Origin: Ferdinandcohnia sp036965045
GTDB lineage: Bacteria > Bacillota > Bacilli > Bacillales > Bacillaceae_L
Length of the DNA: 64,000 bases
Direction of reading: 5' to 3'
Assembly: GCF_036965045.1 (NCBI RefSeq)
Contig: NZ_JBALOV010000029.1
Coordinates: 1-64,000, forward strand
Position numbers and translations under genes: made by a program. The notes under the pieces are model-generated. The model had not been told where the DNA came from. It saw only the letters and a program-made list of their open reading frames with translations, and made no database searches. Below are positions 16,000-25,364 of this stretch, one piece after another; position 1 is the stretch's first letter; the number at the start of each line of letters is the position of its first letter.

Positions 16000-16878
16000 A
16001 TGGAGTTAAAGGATTTACGCTACTTTATGGAAGTTGTCGATTATGGTAGTTTTACAAAAGCAGCAGTTAACACCTACATTTCTCAACCAACACTAAGTAA
16101 GTCCATCAAAAAGTTAGAAACAGAACTCAAGGTAGAATTATTCGAACGCTCAACCCGAAAGTTGATATTGACTGATGCAGGTAAAATTGTATATAAACAA
16201 GCAGCCAAAATACTGGATGCTACAAATGAGCTTCACACTTTATTGGACGATTTAATAAATTTATCGACTGGGAATATTAAAATTGGGATTCCTCCCTTAA
16301 TTGGAACACTCTTCTTTCCAACGATTGCTCAAAAATTTGGGATCAAGCATTCACAGGTTGCATTAGAACTGGTTGAACTTGGAGCCAAACGGATTGAACA
16401 TTTAGTAGATGAGGGACAAGTTGATGTTGGCATTGTTGTAAATCCAACGAATGAAAATAAATTTATGGTCCATCCATTTATCAAAGAAGAGTTTATGCTT
16501 TTTGCTCATCCCACACATCCATTATCTAGTCATAAATCTGTAAAACTAGAACAACTTGAAAATGAATCTTTTATTCTCTTTAATCAAGAATTCGCCTTGC
16601 ATAATCTAATTATTCAACATTGTCAAAATGCAGGATTTTCTCCTAAAATTGCTTATGTAAGCTCACAATGGGACTTGATAACGGAACTTGTCATCGCACA
16701 ACTCGGGGTCACTCTTTTACCAAAATCCATCTTTACAAAAATGGATGGCACCCAAATTAACATGATTCAGCTTGCCTCTCCACCGATGTGGGAACTTGTT
16801 GTCATAACAAAAAAAGACAGATACCAATCCTTTGCAGTGAGGGCTTTGCTCGAGTTTCTTGGTGAGGAATATCATTAA
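16000..16878 (+). CDS. LysR family transcriptional regulator
   Basis: 292-aa LysR-type regulator. The N-terminal winged helix (residues 1-60, ELKDLRYFMEVVDYGSFTKAA, written in two parts by the usual HTH) is followed by a periplasmic-binding-like effector domain beginning near residue 90. The ATG at 16000 has AAGGAGG 6 bp upstream. It is divergent from scoAB across a 160-bp gap. LysR genes commonly control the divergent neighbour, so a role in scoAB activation is likely but not proven. The effector is unknown. Confidence 0.85.
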   Translation: MELKDLRYFMEVVDYGSFTKAAVNTYISQPTLSKSIKKLETELKVELFERSTRKLILTDAGKIVYKQAAKILDATNELHTLLDDLINLSTGNIKIGIPPLIGTLFFPTIAQKFGIKHSQVALELVELGAKRIEHLVDEGQVDVGIVVNPTNENKFMVHPFIKEEFMLFAHPTHPLSSHKSVKLEQLENESFILFNQEFALHNLIIQHCQNAGFSPKIAYVSSQWDLITELVIAQLGVTLLPKSIFTKMDGTQINMIQLASPPMWELVVITKKDRYQSFAVRALLEFLGEEYH

Positions 16879-16896
16879 ATAAAAGAATTTAAAATC

Positions 16897-16940
16897 AAAG
16901 AAACCTACAAACATCAATTATTTGTAGGTTTCTTTTTAAA
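16897..16940. terminator. terminator between LysR gene and adenine deaminase gene
   Basis: A 15-bp perfect stem AAAGAAACCTACAAA/TTTGTAGGTTTCTTT with a 9-nt loop and TTTTT following. Confidence 0.92.
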
Positions 16941-16950
16941 ATAAATTTAA

Positions 16951-18729
16951 TTACTTCGTTACTTCTGCCCCAAACGATTCCGCCTTCAACAAAATATCAT
17001 CTTTTTTCACTTCATACAGCCCATACGGTACCAAGCGTAATCCCGGCAAAAAGTCACAAGTTAGGAACAATAACGTATAGAGAATATCATGGAACGGGAA
17101 TCCTCTCTCCTGCAAGGTTTTAAGCAATTCATCATGGTATTCAACTGCTTTATCAAAGGATGGATTCGTTGTCATCATTCCTGTTAGCGGCAATGGGATT
17201 TCAAGGATGATTTGGTCACCGTCAACAATAACAATTCCGCCACCAATTTCATGTACCCTTGCAGCTGCCTTTGCCATCGCTACTGGATTTCTTCCGACAG
17301 CAAGCAATTCTGTCGTTGTATTATAGGTTGATGCCATTCCATCAAGGGTAACAGCAAATCTTTCGAGGACAGCTCTACTCACCCACTTCCCGCGTCGGTC
17401 AATTAATGCAGAATACATAAGCCCTTCATGACCTCGTAAATCTGCGAATCCATTCACCGAAGGAATCATCGTGTCCTTTCGTGCAGTAATCACATTACTT
17501 TTAAAATAGGAAACGGGTAATGGTTCCTTGCCATCTGGGTGAGGATATTGATAGAGTTCTGGATTCTCAAGAACTGACTTCGGAAATTCGAAAGCTTCAC
17601 GAATTACGTATTTTGTCCAGTCAATTTCAGGCATGGATGCTAGTAAATGGCCATCTTCTGCCACAACTTCTCCACTCGCGATGACTAAGTCAGGCCGGAA
17701 GTCAACTAGGTCTGGAAGTAAGAGAATATCTGCCTTTCTTCCCGGAGCAATTCCGCCAATATAATCCTCAAGTCGAAGATAGGTTGCTGCGTTAATTGTC
17801 ACCATTTGAATCGCATCCATGACTGGCACTCGGAGCTCTACCGCGTGACGGACAAGTCCATCGACAAACCCTTCTCTTTCAATAAAGCCAGGATGTGGTC
17901 CATCCGTTGTCATCACAATTCGGCTAGTGTTGACATGTCCTGCTGTTATTATTTTGATGACTTCTTCAAGGTCTGGTCGGAGCGAGCTGTTTCGCAGTGT
18001 TGTCCACATTCCTAATCGAAGTCGATCTAGTGCCTCGTTTGCCGTGATTGCTTCATGGCAAGCTGTCACTCCTGATGCAACAATTGCATTTAATTTTTCA
18101 TAGGAACAGCCGGAAGTATGACCGTCCGATACTTTTCCGATTTCTTTTACATAATCCATTGTGTCAAGTAAAAATGAATCCCCATTATATAGCAGCGGCC
18201 AGCGGGTGACTTCTGCTGAGCCAACTACCTCATCCATTGCCAGTAACTCCTGAATATCCTGATGGTTATACCACTCGCGTTCCCCGGGATAATCGGCCTG
18301 AGAAACTAGCCGCACAAGCCAAAGGAAATTACCAGGCAACGATTTTAAATCTTGAACCATATTCTTAAATCCCTTGGCTCCCATATGTAAATAGAAAAAT
18401 AGATTATCATTAACAGAGGTCGTTGTGCCCAGCGGCAATACCTTGCTCGTCATGCTAATCGGATTGTAGACCACCCATGGATGTGAATGCGCTTCAATAA
18501 ACCCGGGGGATACATACTTACCTTCAGCATTTATGACCTTTGTATGTTCTCCAACCATCGCTTCACTCTCTCCAACATATGCAATACTATCCTTATACAC
18601 AGCCACATTTAACTTTAAATATTCACCTGAATACACATTAATAACGGTACCGCCTTTAATGTATAAATCGGCAGCTATATTCCCCTTTGCTACTTCTATT
18701 AATTCACTTCGCTTTGCTTTAAGCTTCAA
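16951..18729 (-). CDS. adenine deaminase family amidohydrolase (YerA-like)
   Basis: 592-aa metal-dependent amidohydrolase. GFIEAHSHPW (about residues 73-82) holds the HxH metal motif. VNDNLF, GHTSG (His ligand), CHEA and TTDG supply the other active-site positions. The C-terminal adenine-deaminase domain is complete. HSHPW...YNP and NDNLF resemble B. subtilis YerA more than the characterised AdeC, so activity on adenine is plausible but not certain. I use the TTG at 18729, 8 bp after GGGGAG; a GTG at 18738 is the alternative. It is monocistronic. Confidence 0.82.
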   Translation of the reverse strand: MKLKAKRSELIEVAKGNIAADLYIKGGTVINVYSGEYLKLNVAVYKDSIAYVGESEAMVGEHTKVINAEGKYVSPGFIEAHSHPWVVYNPISMTSKVLPLGTTTSVNDNLFFYLHMGAKGFKNMVQDLKSLPGNFLWLVRLVSQADYPGEREWYNHQDIQELLAMDEVVGSAEVTRWPLLYNGDSFLLDTMDYVKEIGKVSDGHTSGCSYEKLNAIVASGVTACHEAITANEALDRLRLGMWTTLRNSSLRPDLEEVIKIITAGHVNTSRIVMTTDGPHPGFIEREGFVDGLVRHAVELRVPVMDAIQMVTINAATYLRLEDYIGGIAPGRKADILLLPDLVDFRPDLVIASGEVVAEDGHLLASMPEIDWTKYVIREAFEFPKSVLENPELYQYPHPDGKEPLPVSYFKSNVITARKDTMIPSVNGFADLRGHEGLMYSALIDRRGKWVSRAVLERFAVTLDGMASTYNTTTELLAVGRNPVAMAKAAARVHEIGGGIVIVDGDQIILEIPLPLTGMMTTNPSFDKAVEYHDELLKTLQERGFPFHDILYTLLFLTCDFLPGLRLVPYGLYEVKKDDILLKAESFGAEVTK

Positions 18730-18919
18730 ACTCCTCACTCCCCTTATCCCAAAACATCCATTATGTTTTATTAACCCTCGTTTATATAACATAATATTAA
18801 TAAGAAATACACAAATCTGTCAATGATATTGCTTGAATTTATTAAAAATTAAGTAAACTATTTAACACAAAAAAAGAAACCCATACTTACGTGGGCTCCT
18901 ACTTATTTCTTTTATTTGT

Positions 18920-20053
18920 CTATTTCTTCAATCGCTGTATTGAAAAAGGAGAAATATCAAACTTAGTTTGACGGTCTCCCGTTACTAGCTCACTTAAAAT
19001 TTCCCCTACAACACTACTAAACTTAAACCCATGACCTGAAAAACCACAAGCAAGTACGACATGATCATGTTTAGGATGTTTATCAATAATAAAATCCTCA
19101 TCCGGCGTGTTCGTATATGTACATACCTTACCCATTTTGTGTAGTCCAACCTTATGAATAAACTGCTCTGCAAAACGACTAACATCCTGTATATCTTCTT
19201 CATATGTTCCAAATTCTTCGTTTGGCTTATCCATATCTCTTAGTTGGCCACCGTCGTGTCTCCCGATTTTGACACCTGCATCTTTAATACTAGGAAAACC
19301 GTAAAATGTTTCGTTAGGAATTTCAAATGCAAATGCCGGGAATATGTCGGAATGATAGAGAGCATCATCTGTATCAAACCATGAAAATGTTTTTCTTACT
19401 TCCTGTAACGGCAATTCTAAGCCAATTAAAGGAAGAAGCTTTCTGGTACCCGCTCCTGGAGTAAAAATGAGTGACTCAGCACTATAACTGTCTCGTTCTG
19501 TTTTTACCTCTACATGATTTTCATAAATAGAAATAGATGAGACTGGTGAATTAGGCTTCAAAATGGCCCCATGTTTCAAGGCCACTGTTTTATATGCGCG
19601 AATACAATTTTCACTCATTAAAACACCTGAATCCCGTTCATAACAACCGATATAACCTTCCGGTACATTAAAGCCTTGCCATCTCTGATTAATTTCCGAA
19701 GCAGATAAATGTTCCACATTTAATGAATATTTGCTTGCACTACTGATTACATTTTGAATAAACGTAGAGTTGGATTGACCAACATTAATAACCCCTGTTT
19801 TAATAAAAATTTCTTCATTTGACATGTCTTGAAGTTAATTCCACAAAACCTGAGCTCTGAGTGCCATCTCAACATAACTTTCTCCTTCACCATAGGCGTG
19901 GCGAATTATTCTTGTTTCTCCATGATGTGATCCTTCTGCATGTGGTGGATTATGTGAATCTATTAACAATACACGTTTTCCTTGTTTAGCTAAATAATAG
20001 CCAGCCGCCATACCCATTGAGCCAGCTCCAACGATAATAACCTCAAAGTCCAT
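18920..20053 (-). pseudogene. solA: N-methyl-L-tryptophan/sarcosine oxidase-like FAD enzyme, interrupted by one in-frame stop
   Basis: The gene encodes a monomeric sarcosine oxidase/N-methyltryptophan oxidase relative. IIVGAGSMGMAAGYY at the N-terminus binds FAD. KVCTYTNTPDED carries the cysteine that attaches FAD covalently in the family, followed by CGFSGHGFKFSS. The reading frame is intact from 20053 to 18920 except for a TAA at 19835-19837, between LWN and LQDMSNEE, where relatives have a glutamate codon. A single GAA to TAA change explains it. The rest is undamaged, so inactivation is recent, or there is a sequencing error or read-through. Confidence 0.8.
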
Positions 20054-20088
20054 AATAGTACCCCCAACTCAACTAACTTAATACCCTT

Positions 20089-20460
20089 CTATGCTTTCAT
20101 TTCATTCAATTCCATTGCAGCCTTGATTAATTCAGTAAAAACCTCTGGCTGAATGTCTTCTATCTTTGTGATTCGAATATGCCTCATTCCTTTTCCAGAA
20201 CCTTGTAACAATTGATTTGTATCTTGTTCTTGTAGCTCAATTCCTCTATGAAAACCAAGATTCACATGCTTTTTTGATGACTGAAGATAACATACCAAAC
20301 CTTTATAGGTGTAATTGGGCATCGACCACTTATACTCTTCATTCAGATTAGGAGAAGCATTTAAAATGATTTTTCTTACTTCAGTTGTAATTATTTGAAT
20401 ATCCTCGGGTAGTTTTAAAATATATTGGTCAACCTGTTCTATCCTTCTTGTTTTTTCCAT
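20089..20460 (-). CDS. DUF1801 (YdhG-like) family protein
   Basis: 123-aa protein of the DUF1801 / iron-chaperone-like (Fra-type fold) family. EEYKWSMPNYTYKG (about residues 41-54) and the KHVNLGFHRG segment are the typical conserved blocks. It is a small soluble alpha/beta protein without a signal peptide. Its role in Bacillus is not established. GAGGTG precedes the ATG. It lies just upstream of the broken solA gene on the same strand. Confidence 0.75.
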   Translation of the reverse strand: MEKTRRIEQVDQYILKLPEDIQIITTEVRKIILNASPNLNEEYKWSMPNYTYKGLVCYLQSSKKHVNLGFHRGIELQEQDTNQLLQGSGKGMRHIRITKIEDIQPEVFTELIKAAMELNEMKA

Positions 20461-20605
20461 TTTTTTACACCTCTTTTAATTTCGTTTTTAACTCTTCCGT
20501 ATTAACTTTCATTTGATAAAGTAAACCACTATAAAAAATAGAAAATATTGTTTATTTCAGCATACTCCTTTATAGTAAAATTAATCAAATAATGGAGGAG
20601 AGAAT

Positions 20606-20977
20606 ATGAAACTAGGCGCATTTTCTGTAAGCTTGAATGTAAAGGATATTCACAAATCAAAGGAATTTTACGAAAAACTTGGTTTTCAAACTTTGGGTGG
20701 GGACATCACTCAAAATTGGCTAATCATGAAAAATGAAAATACGGTAATTGGGTTATTCCAAGGAATGTTTGATAAAAATATTCTCACATTTAACCCTGGA
20801 TGGGATCAAAACGCGCAAAATCTAGATTCGTTTACGGAAGTTCGTGAAATTCAAAAGGAACTAAAAGAAAAGGGCGTTACCATGTTGACTGAGGCAGACC
20901 AATCAACTGAAGGACCAGCTCATTTTGTAATCGAAGATCCAGACGGCAATCAAATACTTTTCGACCAGCATCGTTAA
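20606..20977 (+). CDS. single-domain VOC (glyoxalase-like) protein
   Basis: 123-aa protein with one full VOC fold of two beta-alpha-beta-beta-beta modules: SVSLNVKDIHKSKEFYEKLGF at the start and IEDPDGNQILFDQH at the end. The first metal position is serine/asparagine instead of histidine, so a metal-dependent glyoxalase I activity is doubtful. Similar proteins confer drug binding or have unknown functions. GGAGGAG lies ahead of the ATG, and a strong terminator follows. Confidence 0.8.
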   Translation: MKLGAFSVSLNVKDIHKSKEFYEKLGFQTLGGDITQNWLIMKNENTVIGLFQGMFDKNILTFNPGWDQNAQNLDSFTEVREIQKELKEKGVTMLTEADQSTEGPAHFVIEDPDGNQILFDQHR

Positions 20978-20999
20978 TCAAAATACATAACTTATTTAA

Positions 21000-21036
21000 A
21001 AGCCTTCTGCTCCTTTGTTGGGCAGAAGGCTTAAAT
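21000..21036. terminator. terminator after VOC gene
   Basis: AAGCCTTCTGC/GCAGAAGGCTT, an 11-bp perfect stem with an 11-nt loop. It lies between convergent VOC genes. Confidence 0.88.
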
Positions 21037-21053
21037 TGCGAGGCTTTTAAAAA

Positions 21054-21449
21054 CTATTTCGCATTTTCATCTGGCTGGTGAATCCCGAAAATATTACCTT
21101 CTGTGTCCACATAGTAGCCCTGCCATGCCATTCCTGGTAGCGCATATTTCGGCAATGCAACCTTTCCGCCATTCGCAATAATTTTTTGCTCAGTAGAATC
21201 GTAATCTTCCACACCCATTGTACAAGCATAGCCATTCAAAGGCTGATTCGCTCCCGGAGGAGGACTTTGTCGTTGCATCAATGCTCCATTAATACCAAGT
21301 TCGTTTTCATCGCCAGTAACAGCTCCGAAATAAGGTATGCCTGCATAATCAGTCCAATCTTCAAATTTCCAACCAAATACTTCCCCATAAAACGTTTTTG
21401 CTCGGTCCATGTCATCTACATGAATTTCAAAATGAATTAATCTTCCCAT
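21054..21449 (-). CDS. VOC family protein
   Basis: 131-aa glyoxalase/bleomycin-resistance-fold protein. GRLIHFEIHVDDMDRAKTFY opens the first module, and the end carries YVDTEGNIFGIHQPD. It resembles the single-domain VOC proteins of the PhnB/CGA16-like kind found widely in soil bacteria, with unknown substrate. The ATG at 21449 is preceded by AAGGTGG; the long open frame adds a lysine/methionine-rich leader with no counterpart in relatives. Confidence 0.78.
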   Translation of the reverse strand: MGRLIHFEIHVDDMDRAKTFYGEVFGWKFEDWTDYAGIPYFGAVTGDENELGINGALMQRQSPPPGANQPLNGYACTMGVEDYDSTEQKIIANGGKVALPKYALPGMAWQGYYVDTEGNIFGIHQPDENAK

Positions 21450-21564
21450 GTTATCCACCTTCATTTTCATCATTTTTTTCTTCATTATGTAATTTCTACT
21501 AAGAACGTTGTTACACCTTCTTCATTATTGGAAAAACCAATATTTGTTATTCAAATGAACATTT

Positions 21565-22020
21565 TCAGTTATTCTCCAAATAGGTTTTCAATGCATCTAA
21601 ATCTTTTGCGCACGCTTTTTTAAAGGTACCCGCCATCAATTTGCCAAAAAACTTTGCTATGCCAGTAAGCCCCTTGATCTCACCATTTAACGTAACCACT
21701 GTCTGTCCATCTGAAGAATCAAGGTTGTATGCAAACAAAAATTCCCCTTTACCTGTTGTTCCTTTTGTTCCATCACAGCGAAGAACAATTTTATTCGGTG
21801 CACTAAGCTCGACAACCTCAAAATGTTCGGTAGCCTTTGTCCCAAACATCTTTCTTGTTTCCCTCCACTGACTTCCAACACGCATTTGTCCCTCATCTAA
21901 TCGCTCAATGCCCACTAAGCCCTGCATCCAATGCTTGGCTGAATCAATGTCAAATAGACCTTTATACACTTTCTGTTGTGATTCATTGATGGTTCTTTTT
22001 ACTTCAAAGAGAATACTCAC
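21565..22020 (-). CDS. SRPBCC family protein
   Basis: 151-aa START/Bet v1-like (SRPBCC) protein, expected to have a helix-grip fold with a hydrophobic cavity. It includes the N-terminal strand-helix (VYKGLFDIDSAKHWM), WRETRKMFG, and a long C-terminal helix (KFFGKLMAGTFKKACAKDL). No catalytic residues can be assigned. It starts at GTG with GAGGAGG upstream. It is next to a VOC gene but with its own spacing, so co-transcription is uncertain. Confidence 0.75.
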   Translation of the reverse strand: MSILFEVKRTINESQQKVYKGLFDIDSAKHWMQGLVGIERLDEGQMRVGSQWRETRKMFGTKATEHFEVVELSAPNKIVLRCDGTKGTTGKGEFLFAYNLDSSDGQTVVTLNGEIKGLTGIAKFFGKLMAGTFKKACAKDLDALKTYLENN

Positions 22021-22145
22021 ACGGTTACCTCCTCATCACATTTTTTCAAGTATATCACACAACTTTTTTATGAATTACAGCTATTTGACATGGAATAAGA
22101 TATATATTTGAATAGATATAATACTAGCTGATAAGGATGATATAA

Positions 22146-22529
22146 ATGACGACAGAACACCTCTTACTCAAAGAAAAAGCAGTGTATTTTTTAGATTTGG
22201 TAATATCCGGAAAAGTCCGCGAAGCATACGAGAAATATGTGGGTCCTGATTTTTCTCACCACAACCCGTTTTTCCGTGGTGATGCTAAAAGCCTAATGCT
22301 CGCAATGGAAGAAAATGAAGTCCAAAACCCTCACAAGATATTCGAGGTAAAGTTCGCCATACAAGAAGGAGATAAGGTTTCAGTACTCTCCCACATAAGG
22401 CAAAATTCAGATGATCTTGGCGCAGCAGTCGTACATATCTTTCGTTTTGAAAATGACCAAATTGCTGAATTATGGGATATTGGTCAACCTCTACCAGAGA
22501 ACTCCCCAAATGAGAATGGTATGTTTTAA
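22146..22529 (+). CDS. SnoaL/NTF2-like polyketide-cyclase-fold protein
   Basis: 127-aa protein with the SnoaL-like NTF2 fold. KYVGPDFSHHNPFFRGDAKS (about residues 27-46) and HIFRFENDQIAELWD (about 98-112) are the family landmarks. Such proteins bind or isomerise small hydrophobic molecules; no substrate is suggested here. It is a single gene between the SRPBCC gene (divergent) and the purine permease gene (convergent). Confidence 0.8.
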   Translation: MTTEHLLLKEKAVYFLDLVISGKVREAYEKYVGPDFSHHNPFFRGDAKSLMLAMEENEVQNPHKIFEVKFAIQEGDKVSVLSHIRQNSDDLGAAVVHIFRFENDQIAELWDIGQPLPENSPNENGMF

Positions 22530-22547
22530 AATTTAGTTTCATACGCC

Positions 22548-22573
22548 AAAAGCAGCCCAATAGGACTGCTTTT
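22548..22573. terminator. bidirectional terminator
   Basis: AAAAGCAG/CTGCTTTT stem extended by CC/GG pairs. It sits between the SnoaL-like gene and the purine permease gene and overlaps the permease stop codon. Confidence 0.75.
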
Positions 22574-23858
22574 AATACACATATTGAATTACAAAATTAC
22601 TAAAAAATAAAATGGCAATCATATACAATGCAGGATGAACTTCCTTCCCTTTCCCCATTAACAACTTCATCACTGGGTATAAAATAAATCCGATCGCCAT
22701 GCCGTCTGCAATACTATATGTTAATGGAATTAGCACGATAATTAATAGTGCTGGAAAGCTCTCCGTAAAATCATCCATTGAAATATTTACAATGTTTTGT
22801 AGCATTAGAACACCAATCAAGATTAGAATCGGTGAAACCGCGCTTGCGGGAACCATTTTAATCACAGGAATAAATAAAATGGATACTAAAAACATAACCC
22901 CTGTTACAAAACTGGTTAACCCTGTTCTTCCGCCAGCTGTAATACCGGCGGCTGTTTCTACAGATGCGACAGTTGGACTCGTTCCAAAAACACCAGAAGA
23001 TAAAACTGAAACCGCAGTTGCTTGTAATGATTTCTTACCGCTTTCCGGACGTTTTAGCATATTCGTATGACCGTGAATGAGGCCAATATTTTCAAAAACG
23101 AGCACCATTGCTAATGAAATAGAGGTTAACCAGAAGACAATATTACCCGCCTCTGCCCATGATAATTGGCCAAAAACACCGAAGTATGCCTGTAAATCAG
23201 GTGTTGTTAAAGAAAGCCCTTGAAAATCTGCTCCACCAATCCAAATCGATAAAACAGATGTAATCAAAATACTTAATAAAAGGTTACCTGGTACATTTTT
23301 AATAAATAATAATACCGTGATGATCAAACCAAGAAAAGTTGTAATGACAGTCGGACTGCTTAAATCACCAATTGCAAGCAAAGTATGCTCTGAGCTTGTA
23401 ATAATTCCCGCATTGTCAAACCCAATTAAAATCAAGAGAATTCCGATCCCAATAGTTATTGCTTCTTTTAACGAATTCGGGATTGAGGTAGTAATTACCT
23501 TCGCTAAAGGGGTAAATGCAATCACTACGAAGATTAACCCTGAAACAAATACCATCGCCAGTGCTTCCTGCCACGTAAATCCCCCAGATTGCACGATTGT
23601 ATAAGTAAACATCGCATTAAGCCCCATACCAGGGATGAGCAGAATCGGAGTATTACTCCATAATCCTATAAGAACACAGCCAAAAAAACTTGTTAAAATG
23701 GTTGCGATGATTCCTGCTTCCATCGGGATACCCGCGGCTGCTAATATCGTAGCATTGACAATAATAATGTAGACTACGGTAATATATGAAATCAATCCCG
23801 CAGAGAATTCTTTTCCGATTGTTGTACCATTTTGTTGTAAGTTAAAAAATCGTTCCAT
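22572..23858 (-). CDS. AzgA-type purine (hypoxanthine/guanine) permease
   Basis: 428-aa proton symporter of the NCS2/AzgA family with about twelve membrane segments. YIIIVNATILAAAGIP (about 31-46) and FGTSPTVASVETAAGI (about 290-305) are the substrate-binding signatures of the PbuG/PbuO group. It likely imports hypoxanthine, guanine or adenine. B. subtilis pbuG is preceded by a purine riboswitch, but here the leader is too short and shows no such element. A divergent LysR gene may provide control instead. The ATG has AAAGGTGA upstream. Confidence 0.88.
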   Translation of the reverse strand: MERFFNLQQNGTTIGKEFSAGLISYITVVYIIIVNATILAAAGIPMEAGIIATILTSFFGCVLIGLWSNTPILLIPGMGLNAMFTYTIVQSGGFTWQEALAMVFVSGLIFVVIAFTPLAKVITTSIPNSLKEAITIGIGILLILIGFDNAGIITSSEHTLLAIGDLSSPTVITTFLGLIITVLLFIKNVPGNLLLSILITSVLSIWIGGADFQGLSLTTPDLQAYFGVFGQLSWAEAGNIVFWLTSISLAMVLVFENIGLIHGHTNMLKRPESGKKSLQATAVSVLSSGVFGTSPTVASVETAAGITAGGRTGLTSFVTGVMFLVSILFIPVIKMVPASAVSPILILIGVLMLQNIVNISMDDFTESFPALLIIVLIPLTYSIADGMAIGFILYPVMKLLMGKGKEVHPALYMIAILFFSNFVIQYVY

Positions 23859-23975
23859 ATATAATCACCTTTCTATCCGTTGCAAACGATACTAATCATA
23901 ACATGGACTTATACTATATGAAAAATATATAATTTATATAGAAACCATACTTTTTTTATATAGAAGGTGACATTA

Positions 23976-24842
23976 ATGGACATCAAACAATTGCGCTATT
24001 TTATAGCAATTGCCGAAGAAAAGAATATTACGGCTGCCGCCAATCGACTTCATATGTCTCAGCCACCATTAAGTATGCAGCTGAAACAATTAGAGGAAGA
24101 ACTTGGTGTTAAATTATTTGAACGCAATGGAAAGACAATGGAGTTAACCGACAAAGGCGACATTCTATATCGACGTGCTTTGCATCTTGTTAACAATGTA
24201 GAGGAAATTAAAAATGAAATTCAAGAAGCTGAAGAAGGAACAAAAGGTGTTCTAGCTGTGGGGATTAATACACTATCTGTATCAGGTTTTTCTGACATGC
24301 TTCAAGCTTTCCATCAAAAATATCCGCTCGTTACATTAAAGATCGTACAAAATGATTCGTATTATCTTGCTGAAATGGTAAAATCGCGGGCAATAGAAAT
24401 GGCATTCGTACGTCTTCCACTCGAACACCGTGGTTTCATTTATGAACATCTTCTTAACGAGCCATTTGTTTTTGTGAGCAATAAAAAAACTACCAAGATT
24501 TCGCTCGAAGAAATTTCACAACTTCCCCTTTTAATTCCTAGTACCGAAGGCCTTGGTAGTTATAATATCATTCATGAAGCATTTTCTAGACAAAAACTTC
24601 AATTTACGAGCATTGCGGAATGCTCGGATATGCATGTCTTAATGGAGATGGTTAAGGGTGGAATGGGAGCAACCATTGTTCCAAAATCAGTATTGGATGT
24701 GTATGGGGATCAAAATCTTTACTTCGCCCCAATAATAGACTCCAATTTGTATTCATCGTTAGGAATGATCTGGCTTGAGCATCACTATGTCTCAACCCCA
24801 GCGAAAAACTTTATTGAGTTGGTGAAAGAGGAATTGGTGTAA
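23976..24842 (+). CDS. LysR family transcriptional regulator
   Basis: 288-aa LysR-type protein with a typical N-terminal winged helix (DIKQLRYFIAIAEEKNITAAA, HTH residues 1-60) and a C-terminal effector-binding domain. The ATG at 23976 has GAAGGTGA 5 bp upstream. It is divergent from the purine permease with 117 bp between starts. That gap contains AT-rich direct repeats of TATATAGAA, compatible with a LysR site. Regulation of the permease is inferred from position. Confidence 0.85.
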   Translation: MDIKQLRYFIAIAEEKNITAAANRLHMSQPPLSMQLKQLEEELGVKLFERNGKTMELTDKGDILYRRALHLVNNVEEIKNEIQEAEEGTKGVLAVGINTLSVSGFSDMLQAFHQKYPLVTLKIVQNDSYYLAEMVKSRAIEMAFVRLPLEHRGFIYEHLLNEPFVFVSNKKTTKISLEEISQLPLLIPSTEGLGSYNIIHEAFSRQKLQFTSIAECSDMHVLMEMVKGGMGATIVPKSVLDVYGDQNLYFAPIIDSNLYSSLGMIWLEHHYVSTPAKNFIELVKEELV

Positions 24843-24858
24843 TTAAAAAATCAATAAA

Positions 24859-24887
24859 AAAACAGCCCTACATTAATAGGACTGTTT
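24859..24887. terminator. bidirectional terminator
   Basis: AAAACAG-C-CCTA/TAGG-A-CTGTTTT stem. It lies between the LysR gene and the convergent cspD gene. Confidence 0.8.
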
Positions 24888-24910
24888 TCCGTTCTCATTT
24901 ATAGGTTAAA

Positions 24911-25111
24911 TTATAATTTAACTACGTTAGATGCTTGAGGTCCACGGTTACCTTCAACGATTTCGAAAGAAACTTCTTGACCTTCTTCTAAAGTTTTGAA
25001 ACCATCGCCTTGGATTGCTGAGAAGTGTACGAAAACATCGTCTCCACCTTGTACTTCGATGAAACCGAATCCTTTTTCGCTGTTAAACCATTTTACTTTA
25101 CCATTTTGCAT
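24911..25111 (-). CDS. cspD: cold shock protein CspD
   Basis: 66-aa OB-fold RNA chaperone. The RNP1 motif KGFGFI (residues 13-18) and RNP2 VFVHF (26-30) are intact. It differs from B. subtilis CspD at only a few positions. It binds single-stranded RNA and melts secondary structure during cold shock and stationary phase. AGGAGG lies 8 bp upstream of the ATG. About 250 bp of non-coding DNA precede it, which fits the long 5' leader typical of csp mRNAs. Confidence 0.95.
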   Translation of the reverse strand: MQNGKVKWFNSEKGFGFIEVQGGDDVFVHFSAIQGDGFKTLEEGQEVSFEIVEGNRGPQASNVVKL

Positions 25112-25364
25112 GAAATATGCCTCCTAAAATGAACACACAAACCATTTGTGCATTGAAAAATTTAACCATTGTACACTTACATAAATCTAAAACAAATTCA
25201 CATATAACTTCAGAAGAATAGCCGAAATTAACGTTCTTTCTTATCTTTTTAAACTTATATAACGCAACAAAATGGTCTATTTCATCATATCATTGGAGAT
25301 TATTCTAGTCAACCAACAATTATTAAAATAGTCATTTTTTCACAAATGCTGTCTAGTCACCTTT

